From: Pseudoalteromonas rubra
GTDB lineage: Bacteria > Pseudomonadota > Gammaproteobacteria > Enterobacterales > Alteromonadaceae
Length of the DNA stretch: 64,000 nucleotides
Reading direction: 5' to 3'
Assembly: GCF_005886805.2 (NCBI RefSeq)
Contig: NZ_CP045429.1
Location: 1,706,501-1,770,500 of the forward strand
The position numbers were made by a program, and so were the translations under genes. Below the pieces are notes generated by a model. The model worked only from the letters and a program-made list of their open reading frames with translations, did not search any database and was not told the DNA's origin. Below are positions 25,338-33,328 of this stretch, piece after piece (position 1 is the first letter of the stretch; every line of letters begins with the position of its first letter).

Positions 25338-25685
25338 TTACAGGATATCCAGTACTGATTCAGGTGGGCGGCCAATGGCGGCTTTATCACCTTTAACTAC
25401 GATAGGTCTCTCGATGAGCTTTGGGTTTTCCAGCATTGCCTGACGCAAATGCGCTTCGTCGCTGTCTTTGCTCAGGTTCAGTTCTTTGTAGAGTGTTTCT
25501 TTGCTGCGCACCAGTTGGTGAGCAGAGGTAAAACCCAACTTTTGTAATAGTGCACTTAGCGTGTCCGAATCGATGGGGGTTTTCAGGTATTCGACGACGT
25601 CAGGCTGAATATCACGAGATTCCAGCAGAGCCAGCGTTTCGCGAGATTTTGAACAACGAGGGTTGTGATAAATCGTAACAGACAT
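25338..25685 (-). CDS. ArsC-family (glutaredoxin-dependent type) reductase
   Basis: 115 residues: IYHNPRCSKSRETLALLE holds the active Cys11 and ENPKLIERPIVVKGDKAAIGRPPE the arsenate-binding Arg motif. Family members reduce arsenate with glutaredoxin, or, as YfgD, have no proven role. Neighbour of bepA as in E. coli (bepA-yfgD), hence more likely a YfgD orthologue than part of an arsenic operon; no arsB or arsR is nearby. Confidence 0.85.
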   Translation of the reverse strand: MSVTIYHNPRCSKSRETLALLESRDIQPDVVEYLKTPIDSDTLSALLQKLGFTSAHQLVRSKETLYKELNLSKDSDEAHLRQAMLENPKLIERPIVVKGDKAAIGRPPESVLDIL

Positions 25686-25879
25686 ACAAGATCCTTTACG
25701 GTAATGGTACTTATCTAATTTGGCGCAAATTGTATCGTATCCTGTAAGCCCTGCCTATGTTTTTCCGGCTAAGTAGCGGCGTATACCCGGCGGCGCGGCA
25801 GGAAGTTTAGGAGGGTAGACAGATAGCCGCACCATGAACGCCCGAGCAAAACGACAGTGTTCATGGTACAGCAGGTAAA

Positions 25880-27331
25880 TTAAAGCTTGGCGAGTTCTTT
25901 TTGCATATCACGATATTGCGTCAGTAGTGCTTTTAAGCGCAGGCGACGTATGGTTTCTTCCTTTTCCACGTGGTTGAGCGCTTTTTGAATTTCGTCCGCA
26001 GCGCGCATAAAGGCCCCGTAATGGCTGAGCAAACTGGCCTGACTTTCATGGTAGTCGGCTTTGGCATCCATCTTTTTGTAGGTGTCTGTGAGCAGTTGTC
26101 TTGCCAAAACATGATCTGGCTTTTCCAGCAAAAAGACCTTCAGTAGTTGCTCAGCCAGATCATATTGCTCACCTTTTATTGCTGCATTGGCATAGTTTAG
26201 CGTGATCACCTGGTTATTCGGTCTGAGTTGATGTTTTTCACCCAGTAACTTAGTGATCCCTGCGTAATCTTTCTTCGCCAGTAACAGATCGGTGTACACG
26301 TCCAGATAAAACAAGTTATTGGGGTCAGCACGCAGTAATTTGTCCATTACCGTTTGGGCTTTATCCAGTTTTTCCTGATCCAGGAAAGTAATAGCCAGGC
26401 CATATTCCAGGGCGCTTTTGTCCAGTTCTGATGAACGCTTCAGTGCCTGCTCAAAGTACGCCTGTGCTGATTCGCTATCGAGTTGGTATCTGGCAATAAC
26501 CCGGCTCTTGGCCAACTGGAATTGAGGACTTCTGGGTACATAGCGTTGTTCGTATTGTTGAGCACGCAAACGGACGTCTGATACCCGAGAGTCAGGTAGT
26601 GGGTGAGACATTAAAAACACCGGTGCTTTATTTTTAAAACGCACCTGGGCTGCCAGTTTACTCAGGAACTCGCTGGATGCATGTGGATCGAACCCTGCGC
26701 TGTACAAGGTCTGCATACCGAAGCGGTCGGCTTCCTGTTCGGCTTTACGGCTGTGAGTAAGCTGACTCAGTGCTGATTGCGTTGAACTGGCCGACAGGAT
26801 AGCCATGCCTGCATCCGGGGCGATTACAGTTGCCAGAATACCTGTGATCATACCCGCAATGGTCAGAGCACTATTGTCTTTGGCTTGCTGGATCCTGCGC
26901 GCCAAATGACGCTGGGTTACGTGGGCAATTTCGTGGCCCAGTACAGATGCAAACTGACTTTCGTTATCGGCCTGTGCCATCAAGCCCGTGTGTACGCCAA
27001 CGTGACCGCCATAAAAGGCAAACGCGTTAATGTCTTTGTTATCAATCCAAAAGAAGGAAAAAGGAAAGCGTACATCGTTAGCATTGGCAACTAACTTATT
27101 GCCGAGTGTTGATAAATACTCATCGAGCACCGGATCCTGTACCAATTTAGATCCTGAGCGGATCTGCATCATCATAATTTCGCCGATGGCTTGTTCTTTG
27201 TCTATGGGCAACACTTGGACTGCGGATGTGCCCAAGTCGGGCAGTTTAAGTGTTGACTGAGCCTGGCCCGGGATTGACATACTCAAAGCCAGGGCACATA
27301 GAGATGCCTGAAACAGCTTTTTTAACTGCAT
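25880..27331 (-). CDS. bepA: BepA, periplasmic M48 metalloprotease with TPRs
   Basis: 483 residues. Signal peptide (LCALALSMSIPGQAQS), M48 zinc motif GHEIAHVTQRH, third ligand region SRKAEQEADRFG, and TPR repeats from about residue 300. BepA assists LptD maturation and degrades misassembled outer-membrane proteins with the BAM complex. It starts 1 base after the end of the unknown gene upstream, so both are co-transcribed. Confidence 0.93.
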   Translation of the reverse strand: MQLKKLFQASLCALALSMSIPGQAQSTLKLPDLGTSAVQVLPIDKEQAIGEIMMMQIRSGSKLVQDPVLDEYLSTLGNKLVANANDVRFPFSFFWIDNKDINAFAFYGGHVGVHTGLMAQADNESQFASVLGHEIAHVTQRHLARRIQQAKDNSALTIAGMITGILATVIAPDAGMAILSASSTQSALSQLTHSRKAEQEADRFGMQTLYSAGFDPHASSEFLSKLAAQVRFKNKAPVFLMSHPLPDSRVSDVRLRAQQYEQRYVPRSPQFQLAKSRVIARYQLDSESAQAYFEQALKRSSELDKSALEYGLAITFLDQEKLDKAQTVMDKLLRADPNNLFYLDVYTDLLLAKKDYAGITKLLGEKHQLRPNNQVITLNYANAAIKGEQYDLAEQLLKVFLLEKPDHVLARQLLTDTYKKMDAKADYHESQASLLSHYGAFMRAADEIQKALNHVEKEETIRRLRLKALLTQYRDMQKELAKL

Positions 27332-27332
27332 T

Positions 27333-28043
27333 CTAGTCCTTATTCATTTCGTCACCCAGCATGATCTTGGCGATGTCTATTTCATCGCTACATGCACGGG
27401 CATCTTTTTCGCACAACATATAAAAATCTTTAATTGAGACCCCATCAACCTTGATAACGTTCAATTCTCTTTGCAGCATGTTTAATGTTTTATAGACCAC
27501 TTTGTGTGCATGCAAAATCAGGGCTTTGTCTGCGGTGTCACCTCTGTCGAAATAAAATGCGATAAATTTATGGAGTTGGTTAAACCGCAGCAGTACTTTC
27601 ATGGTATGCGGGTCCCAGACGTTAAACTCAAGATATTTATTGTCTTTCAGATAACGATCTACTTTAACGCCCTTGGCGATGGGGTAAGCCCATAACTCAA
27701 AACCACGATCAGTAAACACTTGATGAAGCGCTAAGGCCGGTGCCTTCTCGCAGTGGATGATACCGTTGCTGTCCTCATATCCGCCAAGCAGAGATAAATT
27801 CCAGTTGCGCTTGTCGAGCAGGCGCTTAACGGCGTGATCAAATCCATGTTGAAAAATACCTTCGCCTTCACTAACTGAAGAGGCGACAAGGTGATAAAAT
27901 GGTGGCAACTCACCCCAGTTAATTTGTTTTTTAAACCAGTTTATTTCTTTTAAGGTTGGGTTGTCAGGCAAACGCGCCTTGTTGTTTACACCAGGCATGT
28001 GAAAATCCGAAAAATCACTATCTCTTTTATAAGGATAACGCAT
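27333..28043 (-). CDS. hypothetical protein upstream of bepA
   Basis: 236 residues, no signal peptide or TM segment, no family that I recognise. The sequence is rich in aromatic residues (INWFKKQINWGELPPFYHLV, FNVWDPHTMKVLLRF) and basic in charge. It has two Cys close to the C-terminus (LCEKDARACSDEID). It is nearly contiguous with bepA (one base between), so expression is linked. Possibly a cytoplasmic enzyme or adaptor restricted to marine gammaproteobacteria. Confidence 0.6.
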   Translation of the reverse strand: MRYPYKRDSDFSDFHMPGVNNKARLPDNPTLKEINWFKKQINWGELPPFYHLVASSVSEGEGIFQHGFDHAVKRLLDKRNWNLSLLGGYEDSNGIIHCEKAPALALHQVFTDRGFELWAYPIAKGVKVDRYLKDNKYLEFNVWDPHTMKVLLRFNQLHKFIAFYFDRGDTADKALILHAHKVVYKTLNMLQRELNVIKVDGVSIKDFYMLCEKDARACSDEIDIAKIMLGDEMNKD

Positions 28044-28122
28044 TGACCGGGTTCAGGCTATACGGTTTGCCCACAGAGTAAACCTGAGCCGTGTTCTGGT
28101 ATAGGCTAAGAGTTGTAACAGG

Positions 28123-28380
28123 TTGAAAGTAGAATTAAATAAGGCTCAAAACAGCGTGATTGAATGTGATTTGCGACCGTTTCAGTGTCCACAGCTTTTT
28201 GTCCAGTTTAAGTGGCAGCTTAAACAAGCGAAAACCAAAACAAAAGCGGTGCGCTTTTTTTATACAAGAGAACAAGACTTGCGAGATGTAATGCGCTATT
28301 TAAACAATCAAGATATGGTATTTCAGCATAATCAACAGTCAGAACCATTTTTTATACAAGTGGAGTGTATAGATGATTGA
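28123..28380 (+). CDS. TusA-like small protein
   Basis: 85 residues. ECDLRPFQCPQLFVQFKWQLKQ follows the TusA pattern (D-L-R-G-x-x-C-P-x-P), but the second Pro is replaced by L/F, and the usual Gly after DLR by Pro. TusA relays persulfide sulfur from IscS to the 2-thiouridine system. The Cys is kept, so sulfur carriage is possible. TTG start with poor RBS; overlaps perM by 8 bases. A cysteine desulfurase fusion lies just beyond perM, which fits a sulfur-transfer role. Confidence 0.65.
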   Translation: MKVELNKAQNSVIECDLRPFQCPQLFVQFKWQLKQAKTKTKAVRFFYTREQDLRDVMRYLNNQDMVFQHNQQSEPFFIQVECIDD

Positions 28381-29449
28381 ACTCATTAAATCCTGGTATC
28401 GGGCCAAGTTCTCAGATCCCAACTCTGTGACCTTACTGCTGATGCTGCTGGCGATGGCTGCACTGTTATACTTTTTTGGGACATTCATTATTCCCGTATT
28501 AGTTGCCATAGTTATAGCCTATTTGCTGGATTGGCCCGTAACGCACCTGCAACGGGTGGTGCCCAGCCGGCAGATGGCTACTAATATCGTGATGCTGGTC
28601 TTTGTGAGTGTCATGCTGGCACTGATGTTTGGTATTTTGCCCGTGCTGTGGGCGCAAACCAGCAACTTGGTGCAAGAAGCCCCGACCATGATTGAAGAAG
28701 GCAAATATTATCTGCTTCATTTACCAGACAATTACCCGAATCTGATATCGACAGAGCAGGTTCAAAACCTGGTGGGAGCAGTGGAAACCAAGTTGTTTGA
28801 TTTTGGCCAACAGGTGGTCTCTGCCTCTCTGACATCTATAAAAGATGTGGTCGCCTGGCTTATCTACTTAGTTCTGGTGCCTTTGTTAGTGTTTTTCATG
28901 TTGAAAGATAAAACCCAACTCACAGCGGGGTTGTTGCAGCTGGTGCCAAAAGAAAGACGCCTGATCAATCAGGTGTGGGAAGAAATGGACCATCAGATCA
29001 TGAACTACATTCGGGGTAAAGTAATTGAAATTGTGATTGTCGGGTTATCCAGTTTTATTGCCTTCACGGTGTTGGATTTACGTTATGCCGCCTTACTTGG
29101 CACCTTGGTGGGCTTCTCGGTGTTGATCCCCTTCATTGGTGCTGCAGTGGTGACTTTGCCTGTGGCTGCCGTGGCGTTATTTCAGTTTGGTGTTGCGCCA
29201 GAGTTCTGGACGGTATTGGTGGTTTATGGCGTGATCCAGGCTTTGGATGGCAACGTGTTGGTGCCCTTGCTGTTTTCTGAAGCAGTAGACCTGAACCCGG
29301 TGTACATTATCGTCGCAGTCCTGTTTTTTGGCGGTTTGTGGGGGTTCTGGGGGGTCTTTTTTGCAATTCCGCTGGCCTCTTTAGTCAAAGCTTTGCTCAA
29401 TGCCTGGTCAACACAGCAACAGGAATACCTCGCATCTGAGGCTAAATAA
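28373..29449 (+). CDS. perM: PerM / AI-2E family inner-membrane transporter
   Basis: 358 residues, about eight TM segments: starts with LLLMLLAMAALLYFFGTFII, and ends in the typical NPVYIIVAVLFFGGLWGFWG and FFAIPLASLVKALLNAW. PF01594 family (former UPF0118), whose members include the AI-2 exporter TqsA and Na+/H+ antiporters; substrate cannot be told from sequence. Overlaps the TusA-like gene. Confidence 0.85.
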   Translation: MIELIKSWYRAKFSDPNSVTLLLMLLAMAALLYFFGTFIIPVLVAIVIAYLLDWPVTHLQRVVPSRQMATNIVMLVFVSVMLALMFGILPVLWAQTSNLVQEAPTMIEEGKYYLLHLPDNYPNLISTEQVQNLVGAVETKLFDFGQQVVSASLTSIKDVVAWLIYLVLVPLLVFFMLKDKTQLTAGLLQLVPKERRLINQVWEEMDHQIMNYIRGKVIEIVIVGLSSFIAFTVLDLRYAALLGTLVGFSVLIPFIGAAVVTLPVAAVALFQFGVAPEFWTVLVVYGVIQALDGNVLVPLLFSEAVDLNPVYIIVAVLFFGGLWGFWGVFFAIPLASLVKALLNAWSTQQQEYLASEAK

Positions 29450-29542
29450 TCTATAACAGGTGGCGTGCCTGCGTCACCTCGTTCTTTCATGTCTGCCCCA
29501 ATGTTATCTTGTACCATTTTGGAATAACGATCTTCATTTATA

Positions 29543-29567
29543 CAGCAAATGATTATTATGCTTGCTG
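29543..29567. promoter_or_regulatory. inverted repeat upstream of the cysteine desulfurase fusion
   Basis: CAGCAA (29543-29548) and TTGCTG (29562-29567) flank an A+T centre; a second one, TAGAAT/ATTCTA, lies at 29579-29600. Either could be an operator. The first shares 12 of 19 bases with a Fur box, which is not enough to call it one. Confidence 0.3.
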
Positions 29568-29622
29568 TGCCTTTTGTGTAGAATGGAATAAGATATTCTA
29601 TATTGTTATAAAGGAGCGCCGT

Positions 29623-31866
29623 GTGATCCAGTCTGAACAAGACCAATTAATCTACCTCGATGCCAATGCCACTACGCCGGTATTACCCGAGATTGCAAAA
29701 GTCGTGGTGCATACCATGCAAGTGTGTTTTGGTAACCCTTCGAGTGCGCACATTACGGGCGTGCAGGCCAAGCACTTGATGGAAGAGGCCCGGAATAAAG
29801 GTCGAGAGGTGATTGGGGCGACTAGTGGAGAGCTGCTTTTTACCTCGGGTGCAACAGAAGGGATCCAAACGGCCATCGTTTCAGCTCTGAGTGATTATGT
29901 TCAGCGTGCCGAAGAGGTTTACGAAAAACCAGTTCTTATGTACGGCGCAACGGAACATAAAGCGGTGCCGAATACCTTAAAGCACTGGAATCGATTACTG
30001 GGTCTGGATGCACAAATCCTGGAAATACCCGTAGACTCGAAAGGGATACTGGATCTGGACTTTATTGCAGAGCATGTTGAACAGGCAGTGATGGTCTGCA
30101 CTATGGCAGCTAACAATGAAACAGGTATTAAGCAAGACTTACTCAGGCTTGAGCAAGTGATCCGTGAAGGCAATGCGAAAACGGCCTGGATGGTCGACTG
30201 TGTTCAGGCCTTGGGTAAGTTGCCGCTGCAATTGTCACAAACCACAATAGATTATGCGCCGTTTTCCGGCCACAAGCTTTATGCACCAAAAGGCATCGGC
30301 TTTTTGTATATTCGCAGTGGCAGTCCATACACGCCCTTTATTGCGGGCGGCGGTCAGGAATCGGGGATGCGTTCAGGCACGGAAAATATTCCAGGTATTG
30401 CCGCACTCAGTACGCTCTTCGATATGCTGCTGGATAAAGAAAACTCTCCTTTTAATCCGGTTGAACAGCTTGAAAAACACCGCAGCATGTTAGCTGAAGC
30501 CATTGAAACGACTTTTAAGCAGGTCACTTTTCATCATGATTTTGCGCTGTCTGTACCAACAACGCTTAACTTCTCGGTGGATCACCTGACTAATAAAGAA
30601 GTCATTGATCTGCTGGATGCTGCGGGGATCCGTGTCAGCGGAGGATCTGCCTGTAGTTCAGGCTCAAGTCGCAGCTTTGTACTTGATGCAATGAATGTCC
30701 CGGACTGGCAAAGTGAAAATGCCATTCGTCTGTCGTTTGGACCGGCCGATAGTGAAGCACAGATCCGCAAGGCATGTGAAGCATTGACAAGTCTTCAGCC
30801 GATCCTGGAAAACAACTGTTTGGTGGTGTCAGACAGCACGGCACCGGAGCAGGAAGCTTGCGCAGTTGGCTTAACTCAGCTACGTCATCAGGGAGCCTGC
30901 TGTTGGCTGTACGTGACGGCCGATAAACAGGCTATCATTGTGGACCCTGTACCTGAGCTAGTTCCTCGTTTACAACGCTTGCTGGATAAGCAGGGGCTGG
31001 GCTGCAGGGCACTATTGAAAACGCATCTGAGTGAACCGGCAAGCGATGCGGTGAATTTGTTATCTCATAACCTGATTGATAATAAAGTAGTCGATGACTT
31101 TGGCTGGCCTGTGGACGGCACACATGGTTTATTGCAAGAGTCGCTGATTCAACTGCCGGGCGCTGAGAAAGAGTCGGAAAATCGTTGTTATTTATTGATG
31201 CAGGGCGATGATGTGTCTGCCTGTTTTGCCGGAAAGCTGTTACTGCCCCAGGGGCTTGGTGATAGCCAGGGAGAGACAGCATGTGCAGCTTCTATGGCTG
31301 AAACGCTATTACGCCTCAATGAAATACTGGATGACAATAGTTTGATCTGTAGTGCACTGGACTATCAACAGTGCTTTGCAATTAACTGGCATGCACAAGT
31401 ACAGGTTAGCCCGTTACTGGGTCGCCTGCTTAATGGTGCCTGTTCAACCGATGAGTTTATTGAGCAAAAAGCCAGTATGGACAGCGACTCTAGCACATTC
31501 AGAGAGCGATTCCTGGGAGCGTTGATGGACTCGGCTGTGCCCGCGGTGAAAGCGCTAAACAGATCTGCCGCAGAAGAGTGGTTGCAATGTCATGAGGGAA
31601 TGATCATTGATTGCCGGGAACCGTATGAGTCCGATGTATCACGTCGGGGGATCACTGAGTTGTTTGGCAATCTGGCGGTTGGTCGGGTGCTGAATATTCC
31701 TCTAAGCAGAATGACGGATGTATTGCGTAATGGGGCACTCGACTCATCGCAGCATTATCTGTTGGTGTGTCGCACCGGCAATCGTTCGATGCAGGCTGGT
31801 AATACACTGGCAATGTTGGGGTTTGATCGGGTCGCGAACCTGGCAGGTGGATTGGCGTTAAATTAG
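29623..31866 (+). CDS. cysteine desulfurase - degenerate MBL - rhodanese fusion
   Basis: 747 residues from GTG 29623 (AAGGAG 6 bases upstream). Domain 1 (1-400) is a NifS/IscS-type PLP enzyme: YLDANATTPV, PLP Lys in FSGHKLYAPKG, active Cys in VSGGSACSSGSSRS. Domain 2 (about 410-610) looks like the ETHE1 persulfide-dioxygenase metallo-beta-lactamase fold (AIIVDPVPELVPRLQRLL then LLKTHLSEPASD), but HxHxDH is lost. Domain 3 (about 640-747) is rhodanese with catalytic Cys716 in VCRTGNRS. Sulfur from cysteine could pass to the rhodanese Cys within one chain; the middle domain is probably structural or binds persulfide. No transmembrane part. Confidence 0.85.
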   Translation: MIQSEQDQLIYLDANATTPVLPEIAKVVVHTMQVCFGNPSSAHITGVQAKHLMEEARNKGREVIGATSGELLFTSGATEGIQTAIVSALSDYVQRAEEVYEKPVLMYGATEHKAVPNTLKHWNRLLGLDAQILEIPVDSKGILDLDFIAEHVEQAVMVCTMAANNETGIKQDLLRLEQVIREGNAKTAWMVDCVQALGKLPLQLSQTTIDYAPFSGHKLYAPKGIGFLYIRSGSPYTPFIAGGGQESGMRSGTENIPGIAALSTLFDMLLDKENSPFNPVEQLEKHRSMLAEAIETTFKQVTFHHDFALSVPTTLNFSVDHLTNKEVIDLLDAAGIRVSGGSACSSGSSRSFVLDAMNVPDWQSENAIRLSFGPADSEAQIRKACEALTSLQPILENNCLVVSDSTAPEQEACAVGLTQLRHQGACCWLYVTADKQAIIVDPVPELVPRLQRLLDKQGLGCRALLKTHLSEPASDAVNLLSHNLIDNKVVDDFGWPVDGTHGLLQESLIQLPGAEKESENRCYLLMQGDDVSACFAGKLLLPQGLGDSQGETACAASMAETLLRLNEILDDNSLICSALDYQQCFAINWHAQVQVSPLLGRLLNGACSTDEFIEQKASMDSDSSTFRERFLGALMDSAVPAVKALNRSAAEEWLQCHEGMIIDCREPYESDVSRRGITELFGNLAVGRVLNIPLSRMTDVLRNGALDSSQHYLLVCRTGNRSMQAGNTLAMLGFDRVANLAGGLALN

Positions 31867-31874
31867 CGCGCTGA

Positions 31875-31895
31875 AGCCCCGGTCATGCCGGGGCT
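31875..31895. terminator. hairpin between convergent desulfurase fusion and LacI-type gene
   Basis: AGCCCCGG-TCATG-CCGGGGCT, placed midway in the 35-base gap; T-rich on the plus side (GTTTATT). Confidence 0.7.
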
Positions 31896-31901
31896 AAGTG
31901 T

Positions 31902-32939
31902 TTATTGTGGCGCCGGACCTGTACTTTCCCGTACTACCATATTAGGCGTAAAAGTGGTGGTGATGTCTTTGTCCTGATTTCGACTGCCACGAGTTTTAGA
32001 GAAAAGTAGCCTTGCTGCATGTTCGGAAATCACATCATTAGCCTGATGTGCCGTGGTAAGCTTTGGCCAGGTCTGACGCGAGAACGGGGAGTCCTCGAAC
32101 CCGGAGATAGAAAGTTGCGCCGGGATCTCAATGTTCATTAGGCGAGCTGCAAATAACGCACCAGCTGCCACCTCATCGTTACCGCCTAAGATTGCGGTGA
32201 TCTTATTCGGATTACCATCTTCAAGTAGCGCTTTAGCACCCTTAACACCGGATTCGAATGAGTAAGTGCCCTTGTGTATGAAGTCTTCATTAAAGGCGAT
32301 TTGATGATCTGCCAGCGCTTGCTTATAGCCTGCCAGGCGCTCTGTGGTTGATTTGTGTTCTTCATCACCGCAGACAAACGCAATGTGTTTGTGTCCGAGC
32401 GAAAGCAGGTGCTCTGTAATTTCATAAGCGGCTGCAAAATCGTCTACATAGATACAGTTTTTCGATTTTTCTTCTGCGTCTTCATTATGGCCCGACAAGA
32501 GTCGTACATAGCTGACCCCGAGCTCATCCAGCATATCAATAATGGGTTGTTGCTCAGATAGTGGGGGAGTCAGAACCAGGCCTGCAAGTCGAGAGCGTTT
32601 AATCATTGTTGCGATTTCAGCCTGCATATCTTTTTGCTGTGCATTGCAAGGGTGGATCACTAGCTCATAGCCTTCCTCTTTACAGCGCGAAAGTACCCCG
32701 TTTTGCATATCTATGATGTAGTAGGCGTTTGGGTTGTCATAAACCAATCCTATGGCAAACGATGACGTGCCTGCCAGGTTACGTGCGGCAGTATTGGGTT
32801 GATAATTGAGCTCTTTTACGGCTTGCATTACCTGATCATAGGTTTTTTTGCGTACCGATGGTTCCTTGTTAATCACGCGCGATACGGTTTTCATCGACAC
32901 GCCTGCATGTTTTGCTACATCGTTGATGGTTACTTTCAT
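31902..32939 (-). CDS. LacI-family transcriptional regulator
   Basis: 345 residues. N-terminal LacI HTH and hinge: TINDVAKHAGVSMKTVSRVI and NYQPNTAARNLAG; then a periplasmic-binding-like sugar domain with FVCGDEEHKSTTERLAGY and ILGGNDEVAAGAL. Divergent from pgi, with two LacI-type palindromes between them, so a regulator of glucose/hexose metabolism that also controls itself is likely. The ligand is unknown; GntR/MalR/NagR-like roles in Alteromonadales are all possible. Confidence 0.85.
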   Translation of the reverse strand: MKVTINDVAKHAGVSMKTVSRVINKEPSVRKKTYDQVMQAVKELNYQPNTAARNLAGTSSFAIGLVYDNPNAYYIIDMQNGVLSRCKEEGYELVIHPCNAQQKDMQAEIATMIKRSRLAGLVLTPPLSEQQPIIDMLDELGVSYVRLLSGHNEDAEEKSKNCIYVDDFAAAYEITEHLLSLGHKHIAFVCGDEEHKSTTERLAGYKQALADHQIAFNEDFIHKGTYSFESGVKGAKALLEDGNPNKITAILGGNDEVAAGALFAARLMNIEIPAQLSISGFEDSPFSRQTWPKLTTAHQANDVISEHAARLLFSKTRGSRNQDKDITTTFTPNMVVRESTGPAPQ

Positions 32940-33154
32940 CTTGTTTTTCTTCTGTGAGAGAAGGTGGTACTATATTGTGTACAAGTGCTTAACCATGCAC
33001 TTTATAGCGCGATCATTGCGCATTCCTGATGACTAGCACTCAGGTTTTCACTCGGTATAGTCCGTGCCTTGATTTCATAAAATGATCATTTGTTGTTTCT
33101 AGTCTATCCAATTTGCTCTTAAATTAGCAGCAAAAATTCTACCAAATAAATTAA

Positions 33155-33168
33155 TGATACCGGTGTCA
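33155..33168. promoter_or_regulatory. LacI-type operator 1
   Basis: TGATACCGGTGTCA: 14-bp palindrome with a central CG and one mismatch, the usual symmetry of LacI-family sites. Lies in the 389-bp space between the LacI-type gene and pgi. Confidence 0.5.
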
Positions 33169-33220
33169 AAAAGTCAAAATTGGGGTATTATGCGCAATGT
33201 AAAATTGAGAATTAGCTATT

Positions 33221-33234
33221 TGACAGCGTTGTCA
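33221..33234. promoter_or_regulatory. LacI-type operator 2
   Basis: TGACAGCGTTGTCA, again a 14-bp palindrome with central CG and one mismatch, 66 bp from the first. It lies about 95 bp before the pgi start. The rest of 32940-33328 is A+T-rich with no gene. Confidence 0.55.
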
Positions 33235-33328
33235 TTTTAACTTATGTTTAACGCAATACACCGTTTAACACTTGTGATAAATACAATTTTTATTGTTTTG
33301 AAAACGCATCGTCACTAGGGGAATTAAT

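Noticed and set aside
29546..29564. Fur box before the desulfurase fusion
   Set aside because: Only 12 of 19 positions agree by eye; described only as an inverted repeat.
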